In this document: positions 17,156 through 24,725 of the stretch, in pieces
How positions within the stretch are numbered: the stretch's first letter is position 1
How the letters are laid out: the number at the start of each line of letters is the position of its first letter
NCBI GenBank assembly: GCA_937888805.1
Contig: CALBEY010000067.1
Coordinates: forward strand, 1 to 49,105
DNA from: an uncultured Burkholderiaceae bacterium
GTDB taxonomy: Bacteria; Pseudomonadota; Gammaproteobacteria; Burkholderiales; Burkholderiaceae_B
Length of the DNA stretch: 49,105 nucleotides
Direction of reading: 5' to 3'
Position numbers and translations under genes: made by a program
The notes under the pieces: model-generated
The model's input: the letters and a program-made list of their open reading frames with translations, nothing else
Told to the model about the DNA's origin: nothing
Databases searched by the model: none

Positions 17156-18372
17156 TGAACGCCAACGAATACACCACGAACCGACTGCCAGTCAGAGAGT
17201 TACCGCTGGCCGCCCGCGGTTTTGTGGCCATGTTGTCTCACTTACAGGTGGGGTCGCTGACCCTGATTGATCCTCAAGGCCGCAGCCAATTGTTTGGTCA
17301 ACAGGGGCAGTGGCCACATGCGCAATTGCAGATCAACGACTGGCGCGTGGCTAGTCTCATCATGCGAAAGGGTGATGTCGGATTTGCCGATGCCTATCGC
17401 CAGCAGTGGGTTGATTGCCCGGACTTACTGAGTCTGTTTCGCTTGGCCATTCAAAACGAGGCCGCAGTCGACACAGTCAATGGCACGTGGTGGGGCTTGT
17501 TGGCTAAGCGTTTGGTTCATTGGGTGCTGCGTGATAATAATCGGCGTGGTAGCCGCCGCAATATTTTGGCGCATTACGATCTCGGTAATGACTTTTATCG
17601 GTTGTGGTTAGATTCCACCATGAGTTATTCGTCAGCCATTTTTGAGTCAGAAGCACAGGATATGTCCACGGCTCAAAACGCCAAGTACGACCGTCTGCTT
17701 GACCAAGTGGGTGCCAAATCCGGTCAGCATATTCTTGAAATAGGCTGTGGCTGGGGTGGTTTTGCGCAGCGCGCGGCTGAACGTGGTTTGCAAGTGACGG
17801 GTATCACGCTCTCCGATGAGCAATTGGTTTGGGCTCGTGATCGCTTGGCTAAGGCAGGTTTATCTGACAAAGTTGACCTGTCGATCTGCGATTACCGCGA
17901 TGTTGACGGTCAGTTTGATCACATTGTTTCGATTGAGATGTTTGAGGCGGTTGGATTGCGTCATTGGCGTGCTTTTTTTGACAAATTACGCCGTTGTTTA
18001 AAACCAGGCGGGTTTGCTGCCATTCAGACCATTGATATTGCTGATGAGCGCTTTGATACCTATGTTGGTGCGACCGATTTTATTCAGCAATACATTTTTC
18101 CAGGTGGTATGTTGCCTAGCCCAAGTCGCTTTCAAGCCCTTGCGCAGACGGCTCAGTTAGAGGTTCGTCACGTTTACTCATTTGGATTGGACTACGCCCG
18201 TACCCTGAGGCTCTGGCTTGAGAAATTTGAAGCCGAGTTACCTTCTGTTCGTTCTTTAGGCTTTGATGAGTCATTTGTGCGTATTTGGCGAATGTATTTG
18301 GTTTATTGCGAGGCAGGATTCCTTGAACAACGAACGGATGTCAAACAATGGCTACTTTCAGCACGGCAATAG
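17152..18372 (+). CDS. Cyclopropane-fatty-acid-synthase-like SAM methyltransferase
   Basis: The 406-residue protein belongs to the CFA synthase family, which methylates double bonds of acyl chains within phospholipids using SAM. The SAM motif LEIGCGWGG lies at 195-203, after the family block AHYDLGNDFYRLWLDSTMSY. Compared with the carbonate-binding active site of E. coli CFA synthase, Glu265 (MFEAVG) and Tyr348 (GLDYARTL) are kept. The Cys position is Ser161 (MSYSSAIF) and the His position is Gln292 (AIQTID). This fits a methyltransferase that does not close a cyclopropane ring, such as those making methyl-branched or furan fatty acids; that part is inference. The ATG at 17152 overlaps the DUF1365 stop by four bases. 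Confidence 0.92.
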   Translation: MMNANEYTTNRLPVRELPLAARGFVAMLSHLQVGSLTLIDPQGRSQLFGQQGQWPHAQLQINDWRVASLIMRKGDVGFADAYRQQWVDCPDLLSLFRLAIQNEAAVDTVNGTWWGLLAKRLVHWVLRDNNRRGSRRNILAHYDLGNDFYRLWLDSTMSYSSAIFESEAQDMSTAQNAKYDRLLDQVGAKSGQHILEIGCGWGGFAQRAAERGLQVTGITLSDEQLVWARDRLAKAGLSDKVDLSICDYRDVDGQFDHIVSIEMFEAVGLRHWRAFFDKLRRCLKPGGFAAIQTIDIADERFDTYVGATDFIQQYIFPGGMLPSPSRFQALAQTAQLEVRHVYSFGLDYARTLRLWLEKFEAELPSVRSLGFDESFVRIWRMYLVYCEAGFLEQRTDVKQWLLSARQ

Positions 18373-18956
18373 CGTTAACAAGACGCTGGTTTAGCGGGCG
18401 CTCGCGTTTTTCTTTGATGGTCATGAGCCTCTTTATGTTGGCTTTGTTGCCGTCTGCGCAAGCCAGCACAGAAAACACGGCCCGAGCGCCCGAGTTCTCA
18501 GTGACGTCAGCTTGGGATGCTTTTTTACCGACACCAAAACCCGTGGGCGAAGGGCAGTTTCGTCGCTGGGGTTTTTTGATTTATGACGCGACCCTTTGGT
18601 CTTCGAACGGAAAATACGATGCGACAGAGCCTTTTGCGTTGCGCTTGTCTTACGCCCGTAATGTTTCACGCGACCAAATTGTGGATGCCTCGATTGATCA
18701 AATGCGCGAATTGGGTGTTGATGTGGCTCAACATCCGGATTGGTCAGACAAACTGCGACGAGTGTTTGCAGACGTCAACAAAGGCGATTCGCTGACTGGC
18801 ATTTACATGCCCGGAAATGGAGCGGTCTTTTTTTATAACAATCAATTGACTGGTCAGGTTGATGAGGCACTGGCGCGGGCGTTCTTTTCGATTTGGTTGG
18901 ATCCGCAAACAACCGAGCCTGACTTGCGTCTGTCTTTGCTTGGGCTGACACAGTGA
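18348..18956 (+). CDS. Chalcone-isomerase-like protein, exported paralogue
   Basis: This is a 202-residue member of the chalcone-isomerase-like family and a paralogue of the first gene in the operon. It begins with an Arg-containing n-region and a hydrophobic stretch (LMVMSLFMLALLPSAQAS) with a likely signal-peptidase site after residue 39, so it should act in the periplasm. Conserved blocks are LRLSYARNVSRDQIVDAS, GDSLTGIYMP, GAVFFYNNQL and FFSIWLDPQTTEPDLR. The start at 18348 overlaps the methyltransferase gene by 25 bases. A role in binding acyl chains or a lipid intermediate is plausible from the fold family and the neighbours, but unproven. Confidence 0.85.
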   Translation: MATFSTAIALTRRWFSGRSRFSLMVMSLFMLALLPSAQASTENTARAPEFSVTSAWDAFLPTPKPVGEGQFRRWGFLIYDATLWSSNGKYDATEPFALRLSYARNVSRDQIVDASIDQMRELGVDVAQHPDWSDKLRRVFADVNKGDSLTGIYMPGNGAVFFYNNQLTGQVDEALARAFFSIWLDPQTTEPDLRLSLLGLTQ

Positions 18957-20218
18957 TACGCCAATGGTCACTTGTGGCCTACAGTGCCTTGGCGTTTCCG
19001 CTGGCCATGGCGATGCTGCCGATTTATATGGTGGCCCCGAAATTTTACAGCGCAACCTTGGGTGTTGGGTTGACAGCCATCGGCCTAACTTTATTGTTGG
19101 TGCGGTTGGTTGACACGTTGCAAGATCCGTTGATTGGCCGCTTGGTTGATTGGCTGACTCGCTACCGGCATGGTTGGTCGATTTTGTTGATGGGTTCAGC
19201 CGTGGCTTTGGCTGCAGGTTTTACGCTGCTATTTGCGCCCACGGTTCAAGGGCAGAACGCCTTGTTATTGTGGATGGCTGGTAGCTTGATTTTGGTTTAT
19301 ACAGCGCATAGTTTGATGAACGTTTGTTATCTCGCCTGGGGTGCGCGATTAACCGATGATCTCGCTGGACGCGCACGAGTCACGGCTTGGCGCGAGGCCA
19401 GTGGTGTGTTTGGTGTGGTTCTCGCCTCGGTATTGCCGGCGATTTGGGTGGCTCAGCATGGCCCCGAAATAGGCTACCGCTATTTTACTGTGGCTTTCAT
19501 TGTGGCGTTGATGCTCGGTTTGGCGGTCACGCTAAAGTTTTCAGTTCGTCCGATTGTGGTTGTTTCGCGCGAGCGTCCCGACTGGCGTAGTGCCTTGGCT
19601 CAGCCTGCCGTTCGGCGTCTTTACTGGTTTTATTTGTTCAACGCGACCTCAGCGGCCATTCCTGCGACCCTCATACTTTTCTATGTCGATGACGTGTTGC
19701 AGCAGCCCGGCAAAGAGGGCCTGTTTTTGGGTGTCTACTTTCTTGCTGGTCTTTTAACGTTACCGCTCTGGCTCAAATTGTCTGACCGCTGGGGTAAGGT
19801 GCGTGCCTGGCTAGCCGGTTCGGTTTTGGCCAGTGCGGCGCTCGCCACAGCCGCCTTCTTGGGTAGTGGTGACGTGTTGCCTTACGCCATGGTTTGCTTG
19901 GTTTCAGGCGCGGCGCTTGGTGCTGATTTGGCACTGCCGCCAGCGATGTTGGCTGACGCTATTCCCCCTGCACAGCGAAGTAACACTGGCCTTTATTTCG
20001 GGGTTTGGGCCCTGATTGCAAAACTCTCTTTGGCACTAGCCGCCGGTGCTGCGCTGCCATTGTTAAGCGCGTTTGGCTATGTGCCTGGCGAGCCGCAAAC
20101 CGCTGGTCGTTTGTCTTTGCTTTACGCGGTGTTACCGATTGGCTTCAAAGTATTGGCGGCAGTGGTCATATGGCCACGGCCTTTTTTCCGTTCACGACTG
20201 ATTGGGGGGTCTCTATGA
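18953..20218 (+). CDS. GPH/MFS-type permease
   Basis: This is a 12-helix transporter of the MelB-like GPH family (421 residues). The N-terminal stretch FPLAMAMLPIYMVAPKFY and the loop DTLQDPLIGRLVDWLTRYRHGW, with the D-x-x-x-D-P-x-x-G pattern, are typical. The second half repeats a similar helix arrangement, with the GGLLTLPLW-like segment written here as LAGLLTLPLWLKLSDRWGK. The start is a GTG at 18953 that overlaps the previous stop. In related loci a permease of this kind accompanies the lipid-modifying genes. Substrates may be lipids or a precursor, but GPH homology alone would suggest small polar solutes; I leave the substrate open. Confidence 0.87.
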   Translation: MIRQWSLVAYSALAFPLAMAMLPIYMVAPKFYSATLGVGLTAIGLTLLLVRLVDTLQDPLIGRLVDWLTRYRHGWSILLMGSAVALAAGFTLLFAPTVQGQNALLLWMAGSLILVYTAHSLMNVCYLAWGARLTDDLAGRARVTAWREASGVFGVVLASVLPAIWVAQHGPEIGYRYFTVAFIVALMLGLAVTLKFSVRPIVVVSRERPDWRSALAQPAVRRLYWFYLFNATSAAIPATLILFYVDDVLQQPGKEGLFLGVYFLAGLLTLPLWLKLSDRWGKVRAWLAGSVLASAALATAAFLGSGDVLPYAMVCLVSGAALGADLALPPAMLADAIPPAQRSNTGLYFGVWALIAKLSLALAAGAALPLLSAFGYVPGEPQTAGRLSLLYAVLPIGFKVLAAVVIWPRPFFRSRLIGGSL

Positions 20219-20757
20219 ATAAGCTTAAAGTGTTGCTGGCTTCAGCCAGCGCGGCTGTATTGACAGCGTGTGGTGGTGTTGATGTTCAGACGTATGCCGA
20301 TCAAAAGCCTGCCCTTGATTTGCCTGTTTTTTTTGATGGTACCTTGGATGCATGGGGTATTTTCCAAAAGCGCAATGGTGAACTGGTCAGACGCTTTCAC
20401 GTGGAGATCATTGCCTCATGGGAGAGCCCCACCAAAGGACAGCTAGATGAGTATTTCACGTACTCGGATGGTGAAAAACAGCGCCGAGTATGGACCTTGA
20501 TTCAACAGCCTGATGGCACATGGCGCGGTACGGCCGATGACGTCAAAGGCGAGGCCATTGGTAAGGTGGCTGGCAATGCTTTGCACTGGAAATATGTTTT
20601 GCAGCTACCCGTTGATGGAAAAGTGTACGACGTGAACTTTGATGATTGGATGTGGCAACTAGACGAAAACACCATGATGAATCGATCGGTGATGTCAAAG
20701 TTTGGCTTTGATTTGGGCGAAGTAAGTTTGTTCTTTAAAAAACGGACGCAACCATGA
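20215..20757 (+). CDS. DUF3833 family lipoprotein
   Basis: This is a 180-residue lipoprotein with a lipobox LTAC at Cys19 and the DUF3833 pattern: FFDGTLDAWGIFQKRNGELVR at 36-56 and a DDWMWQLDENTMMNRSVMSKFG block near the C-terminus. The charged DVN-FDDWMW strand and the repeated pairs of beta strands suggest a lipocalin-like barrel, which would fit lipid binding. The real start is the ATG at 20215, which overlaps the permease stop by four bases and has a G-rich ribosome site; the longer upstream frame is the permease in another phase. The protein is predicted to be anchored at the periplasmic side of the membrane. Confidence 0.88.
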   Translation: MNKLKVLLASASAAVLTACGGVDVQTYADQKPALDLPVFFDGTLDAWGIFQKRNGELVRRFHVEIIASWESPTKGQLDEYFTYSDGEKQRRVWTLIQQPDGTWRGTADDVKGEAIGKVAGNALHWKYVLQLPVDGKVYDVNFDDWMWQLDENTMMNRSVMSKFGFDLGEVSLFFKKRTQP

Positions 20758-21536
20758 TCGGTCAGCCACTGAACCAGCCCATACGCGACTGGACTGATCG
20801 GCGGGTTTGGATCGTTGGTGCGTCTAGCGGAATTGGGGCAGCCTTGGCACTGGCGTTATTGGCCGCTGGCGCGAAAGTGGCTATCTCGGCTCGCGGCGAA
20901 GACAAGCTTTTGGCGTTGGCCGCTGATCACGCTAACGCGGTTGTCGTGCCGTTTGATGCCTCTGACGAAATGGCTTGGGAGCCTGCCATTACCCGTACAA
21001 CTCAATCCCTCGGTGAGTTGGATTTGGTCGTGCTTGGCGCGGCGCGCTACGATCCGCAGCATGTTTGGGATCTTGATATGGACCAAGCCAAAGCCAGTTA
21101 CGCCTTGAACGTGCTGAGCGTCTATCAAGCGGTTTCATTGCTGGCCCCACGCCTGTTGGCGCAAAGACGTGGCGGTATTGCGGTGATTGGTAGCATTTCC
21201 AGCTATACCGGCTTGCCTCGCGCGATTGTTTATGGGGCCACCAAAGCGGCACTTCAAAACTTCACCGAGACCTTGTATTTTGAGCTCGCACCAAAGGGCT
21301 TATCGGTGTATCTGATAAGCCCAGGATTTGTTAAAACGCCCATGACGGATAAAAACGACTTTGAGATGCCGGGCCTTATGACGCCTGAGGCGGCAGCGGC
21401 TGCGATCTTGAAAGGCATGGCGCGTGGTCAGTTTGAAATACGGTTTCCGTTTGGTTTTGCCAATATGTTGCGCTGGATCAGCCGACTGCCGTATCGCTGG
21501 CGCTTTGCGCTTTTGCATAGGACCACAGGGCAATGA
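20754..21536 (+). CDS. Short-chain dehydrogenase/reductase
   Basis: This is a classical SDR of 260 residues with a cofactor motif GASSGIG at 22-28, Ser148 or Ser150 (VIGSISSYTG) and the catalytic Tyr161-x3-Lys165 (YGATK). The C-terminus is hydrophobic and basic (MLRWISRLPYRWRFALLHR), which could tether it to the membrane. The start overlaps the lipoprotein stop by four bases. In this operon it would reduce or oxidise a keto or hydroxyl group on a modified acyl chain or a by-product; the substrate is not visible from the sequence. Confidence 0.92.
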   Translation: MIGQPLNQPIRDWTDRRVWIVGASSGIGAALALALLAAGAKVAISARGEDKLLALAADHANAVVVPFDASDEMAWEPAITRTTQSLGELDLVVLGAARYDPQHVWDLDMDQAKASYALNVLSVYQAVSLLAPRLLAQRRGGIAVIGSISSYTGLPRAIVYGATKAALQNFTETLYFELAPKGLSVYLISPGFVKTPMTDKNDFEMPGLMTPEAAAAAILKGMARGQFEIRFPFGFANMLRWISRLPYRWRFALLHRTTGQ

Positions 21537-21985
21537 TTGCCGAAGATCAGCTGCAAAGGGTATCGCCTCGGGCAAAAGCGATAGCGGTTTGGTTTGAGGC
21601 CATGAGTGTCAACTCGCTTGCTTCACTGGATCAGGTTTATGCGCACGATGCCCGGTTTTGTGATCCGTTTAATGAGGTCACGGGCCTTGGTGCAATTGCG
21701 GCTATTTATGGTCACATGTTTGAGAACCTAACCGCCCCTCGATTCGTGATAACTGAAATCATCGAACAGGATCAGCGCATCTTTATGTCATGGCGGTTTC
21801 TATTTCAATGGCGTGGTCAGTCTTTCGATATACCGGGCGGCACTCGATTTTGGCTTGATGGCAACGGCTTGGTGGCTGATCACCAAGATTATTGGGATGT
21901 GGCTCAAGGTTTATACGAAAAGTTGCCTGCCCTGGGTTGGCTGTTAAAGCGCTTGCGGTATCGGATGGCCACACCGATTAAATGA
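21533..21985 (+). CDS. NTF2-like (SnoaL-type) protein
   Basis: The 150-residue protein has the NTF2-like cone fold pattern: a helical start (AIAVWFEAM), the VYAHDARFCDPFNEVTG strand-turn with Asp residues, a YGHMFENL helix, and a C-terminal sheet ending in LVADHQDYWDVAQGLYEKLP. Similar proteins occur in the ChrR/sigma-E and furan-fatty-acid type loci. It could be a small isomerase, hydrolase or binding protein for a lipid intermediate. It is the last gene of the operon; its ATG overlaps the SDR stop by four bases. The terminator-like hairpin at about 22045 lies 60 bases beyond its stop but has a T run only on the other strand. Confidence 0.82.
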   Translation: MIAEDQLQRVSPRAKAIAVWFEAMSVNSLASLDQVYAHDARFCDPFNEVTGLGAIAAIYGHMFENLTAPRFVITEIIEQDQRIFMSWRFLFQWRGQSFDIPGGTRFWLDGNGLVADHQDYWDVAQGLYEKLPALGWLLKRLRYRMATPIK

Positions 21986-22039
21986 TGCTGATAATGCATC
22001 GTATTTTTAGCAAAGTTTATGGCAGCGGTGGTTGGTAAA

Positions 22040-22070
22040 AAAAGAAGGCCCCGATTTTCATCGGAGCCTT
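22040..22070 (-). terminator. Intrinsic terminator downstream of the histidine kinase gene
   Basis: On the minus strand the arms AAGGCTCCGAT and ATCGGGGCCTT form a hairpin with one mismatch around a short A-rich loop, followed by a T-rich tail (TCTTTTTTT). It lies about 220 bases beyond the histidine kinase stop. Transcripts from the other side would meet the same hairpin followed by only TTT, so it may work weakly in the + direction for the lipid operon. Confidence 0.85.
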
Positions 22071-22292
22071 TAAAAGCCGGTAGGGCGCAGCAGTCCCAGC
22101 CGGCGGGGGATCGGAAGTCCAAACGGGCGCAACCCACGCTTTTAGTCACCAATATTCGGATTGGCAACACAAAACATAGGCTTCCAAAATTTGGAAGACA
22201 GCAAAACTATAGGTTAAAAGTCTGACTTGAAGCTGACAATCGTGGCAAATATGGCGATGATTTTGCAAGCTAAGCCGGCTAACAAAACCTTG
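22071..22292. other. Non-coding 3' region with further hairpins
   Basis: I see no gene here. Just inside the terminator lies a second strong hairpin (GCCGG-TAGGG ... TCCCA-GCCGGC, 22075-22104), followed by a GC-rich stretch with a small GGGC/GCCC-type hairpin. Further in is a near-perfect short palindrome CTTCCAAA-A-TTTGGAAG at 22181-22197. The block could be a long structured 3' UTR of the histidine kinase mRNA or a separate small RNA read on the minus strand and ending at 22040. I could not match it to a known RNA family. Confidence 0.45.
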
Positions 22293-23765
22293 CTAGTCAG
22301 CCGTCAGTGTCAGGGCGAAGCGCGTGCCAGGCGGCGTCTGTGTTGGGTGAGCTGGTTGCACGGTGAGCTCAGCCTGATGGCGCTGGGCGATTTCTTTGAC
22401 AATCGCGAGTCCTAATCCACTGCCGTGCGTTTGGGTGCCGAGCACCCGAAAAAACCGATCAAATATGCGTTCGCGATCAGCGGGATCGATACCCGGACCG
22501 TTGTCTTGTACGCTAAGCGTGACTTTGTGATGGGAGGCATGGACTGCAACAGTCACTTGACTGTTAGAAGGCGCATAACGTAAGGCATTGTCAATCAGAT
22601 TGTTTAAGGCCTCAGTCAGTAAAAGCGAGTGCCCACGGACCCAAGCAGAGTCTGGGTCGGATTCAAAGCCCAAATCGATGCCTCGCTTCATCGCTTCAGG
22701 CACCCACTGTTCGGTGACATCGCGGGCCAATTGTGTGGCATTCAAACGGGGGCGTTCGATCGCATCAGGATGCTCAGCGCTGGCCATGAGCAGCAGTTGG
22801 TTGATCAGGCGTGTAGCACGGACCGTGCCAGAGACAATTTTACGAAGGTTATCGGCAACAGGGTCATTGGGTGCCGCTTTCAAGGCCAGTTCGGCCTGTG
22901 AGCGTAAGCCGGCAAGTGGTGTTTTGAGCTGATGGGCGGCATCGGCAACAAATCGTCGTTGTGCATCCACGCTACTTGAGAGTCTCGATAGCAGGTCGTT
23001 CATGGCATTCACGAGCGGTGCTATTTCGACAGGGGTTGCGTGATCCTCAATGGTCGATAAATCATCAGGCTTGCGGTTGCGTAGGCGTTTTTGTAAGGCA
23101 TTGATGGGCGCCACACCGCGTGAAAGGCCAAACCAAATCAAAAGGGCAGCCACTGGGAGAACCAAAAACTGCGGAATAATAACCCCTTTGATGATGTCAC
23201 TGGCCAGCGCAACCCGGTTTTCACGGCCTTCAGCCGCCATGAGTAAAACCCGTTGTTGTTGATCAGGTTCTCTGGTCAACTGATTGGGGTTGGCCAACCA
23301 TTGATAGGCCAATCGAACCTCGTATCCCCCAATCGTTTGATCGCTAAAGTAGATTTTATCCAGCTCAAAGTCTGAAGGCATCGCGGGTGTCGGTAAGGCC
23401 TCATCACCACTGATGACGGCTCCGTTAACAATTTGTGCCTTCCAAAAAACCCCTTCGTTGTCGCGTGTGCGCAGCGCAATGCGGGCGGGGCTGCTGATCT
23501 GTAACAGGGGGGGGTGCGTGTCTGTGGCCCACTCGAGTTGGTGCGATAGGATCGCTAACGCACTGCTCAGGCTACGATCGTAAGGCGTATTGGCAATGCC
23601 TTGCGCCACCACATACGTGATGGCCACGCTCATGGGCCACAATAAAAATAAAGGGGCGAGCATCCAATCCAAGATTTCGCCCAAAAGTGAACGTCGCCTT
23701 GAGACCGGGCTAACAGGCCGTGCTGTTGCGATGGGAAGCGTCTTTTTGAATATTTGGGTGACCAA
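22293..23765 (-). CDS. Sensor histidine kinase, TctE-like
   Basis: This is a membrane sensor kinase of 490 residues. A long basic N-terminal tail leads to a first transmembrane helix at about 34-56, a periplasmic sensor domain of the 2CSK type to about 190, and a second helix at about 196-214. HAMP-like and catalytic parts follow: the H-box FVADAAHQLKTPL (His278), the N-box NLIDNALRYAP, VQDNGPGIDPADRERIFDRF and GSGLGLAIVKE. The start is probably the TTG at 23765, since no ATG fits and an AGG lies upstream. TctE relatives sense tricarboxylates or similar acids; no transporter is next to it here. It is co-transcribed with the regulator gene, 18 bases away. Confidence 0.93.
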   Translation of the reverse strand: MVTQIFKKTLPIATARPVSPVSRRRSLLGEILDWMLAPLFLLWPMSVAITYVVAQGIANTPYDRSLSSALAILSHQLEWATDTHPPLLQISSPARIALRTRDNEGVFWKAQIVNGAVISGDEALPTPAMPSDFELDKIYFSDQTIGGYEVRLAYQWLANPNQLTREPDQQQRVLLMAAEGRENRVALASDIIKGVIIPQFLVLPVAALLIWFGLSRGVAPINALQKRLRNRKPDDLSTIEDHATPVEIAPLVNAMNDLLSRLSSSVDAQRRFVADAAHQLKTPLAGLRSQAELALKAAPNDPVADNLRKIVSGTVRATRLINQLLLMASAEHPDAIERPRLNATQLARDVTEQWVPEAMKRGIDLGFESDPDSAWVRGHSLLLTEALNNLIDNALRYAPSNSQVTVAVHASHHKVTLSVQDNGPGIDPADRERIFDRFFRVLGTQTHGSGLGLAIVKEIAQRHQAELTVQPAHPTQTPPGTRFALTLTAD

Positions 23766-23783
23766 TGGCTTGCCTAAGCGTGC

Positions 23784-24485
23784 TTAACGGGGATTGGGGC
23801 TATCGTGCGGTGTATCTAAGCCCTCACGTTGCAAGCAGTAGCCCAAGCCGCGCACAGTGGCGATACGGACGCCGCTGGGCTCAAGTTTTTTTCTCAGCCG
23901 ATGGACGTAGACTTCGATTGCGTTAGAGCTCACCTCTTCACCCCATTGGCAGAGATGATCGACAATTTGCGATTTATTGACCATCCGCCCCGCTCGGGTC
24001 AATAAAATTTCCAGCAGGCTGACTTCACGGGCTGACAGATCAAGGGCAACATCATCGACCAGCGCCACACGCCCGGTTTGGTCAAAGACCAAGCGCCCGT
24101 GCCTGACGATGGTGGCGCCCCCACCGGCACCTCGCCGTGTTAACGCACGCACGCGCGCTTCAAGTTCTGTTAGGGCAAATGGTTTGGCCATGTAATCATC
24201 GGCGCCGAGATCAAGCCCGCGCACGCGCTGCTCAACAGAATCAGCAGCCGTGAGGATCAGAACCGGTAGGCGTGAGTTTTGGTGTCGCAAGCTTTGCAAA
24301 ACATCGAGGCCGGACATGCGTGGCAGGCCCAAGTCAAGGATGAGTAAGTCAAATTCTTGAGAACGCAGCGCAGCATCAGCGGCCACGCCGTCACTGACGG
24401 CGTCAACGGCGTAGCCATTTTGACGAAGCGATTGGGTCAAGGCGTCGGCCAGCAGACTATCGTCTTCAGCAATCAGTATGCGCAT
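23784..24485 (-). CDS. OmpR-family response regulator, TctD-like
   Basis: This is a two-domain regulator of 233 residues. The receiver domain has the acidic pocket AEDD at the N-terminus, the phospho-acceptor Asp51 (LILDLGLPRMSG) and the lysine of MAKPF. The C-terminal winged helix carries LSAREVSLLEILL and the recognition part SNAIEVYVHRLRKKLEP. It partners the kinase encoded directly downstream. It is divergent from recA, with 240 bases between the two starts. Confidence 0.95.
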   Translation of the reverse strand: MRILIAEDDSLLADALTQSLRQNGYAVDAVSDGVAADAALRSQEFDLLILDLGLPRMSGLDVLQSLRHQNSRLPVLILTAADSVEQRVRGLDLGADDYMAKPFALTELEARVRALTRRGAGGGATIVRHGRLVFDQTGRVALVDDVALDLSAREVSLLEILLTRAGRMVNKSQIVDHLCQWGEEVSSNAIEVYVHRLRKKLEPSGVRIATVRGLGYCLQREGLDTPHDSPNPR

Positions 24486-24596
24486 GGGTGCAGGCCCAGT
24501 GATCTTTTTAACAGAGCAATTCTGGCATACCTGTGGTGTATTGCCTACGGGAACAACCCGAAAGAGGGAATTCTTTGCGTGCTTGAACGGTTCTAA

Positions 24597-24626
24597 TTGT
24601 CATGCTGTGTATATATACAGTACTAT
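24597..24626 (+). promoter_or_regulatory. recA promoter with LexA (SOS) box
   Basis: A -35 TTGTCA (24597-24602), an 18-base spacer and a -10 TACTAT (24621-24626) precede recA. Within the spacer lies CTGTGTATATATACAG (24605-24620), which has the CTG-N10-CAG form of the LexA operator with an AT-rich core and one G. Bound LexA would cover the core promoter, giving SOS control of recA and recX. Upstream of it, toward the response regulator, I see nothing else clear. Confidence 0.88.
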
Positions 24627-24725
24627 CCAGTGTAATAATGATTCAAATTCGTGTTGTTAGTGCTTTCGTCATTAGGTTCTGGCGTTAAATTGACAGCCAC
24701 CCCGTTACCCACAAAAGGATGATTC

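Noticed and set aside
20005..20214. Long upstream extension of the DUF3833 lipoprotein
   Set aside because: The extension lies inside the permease gene in another frame. Starting at 20215 gives a proper lipoprotein signal and an ATGA overlap.
22040..22160. 6S RNA, SRP RNA or RNase P RNA
   Set aside because: I compared the sequence with the core motifs I remember for these RNAs and found none; only a generic structured region can be claimed.
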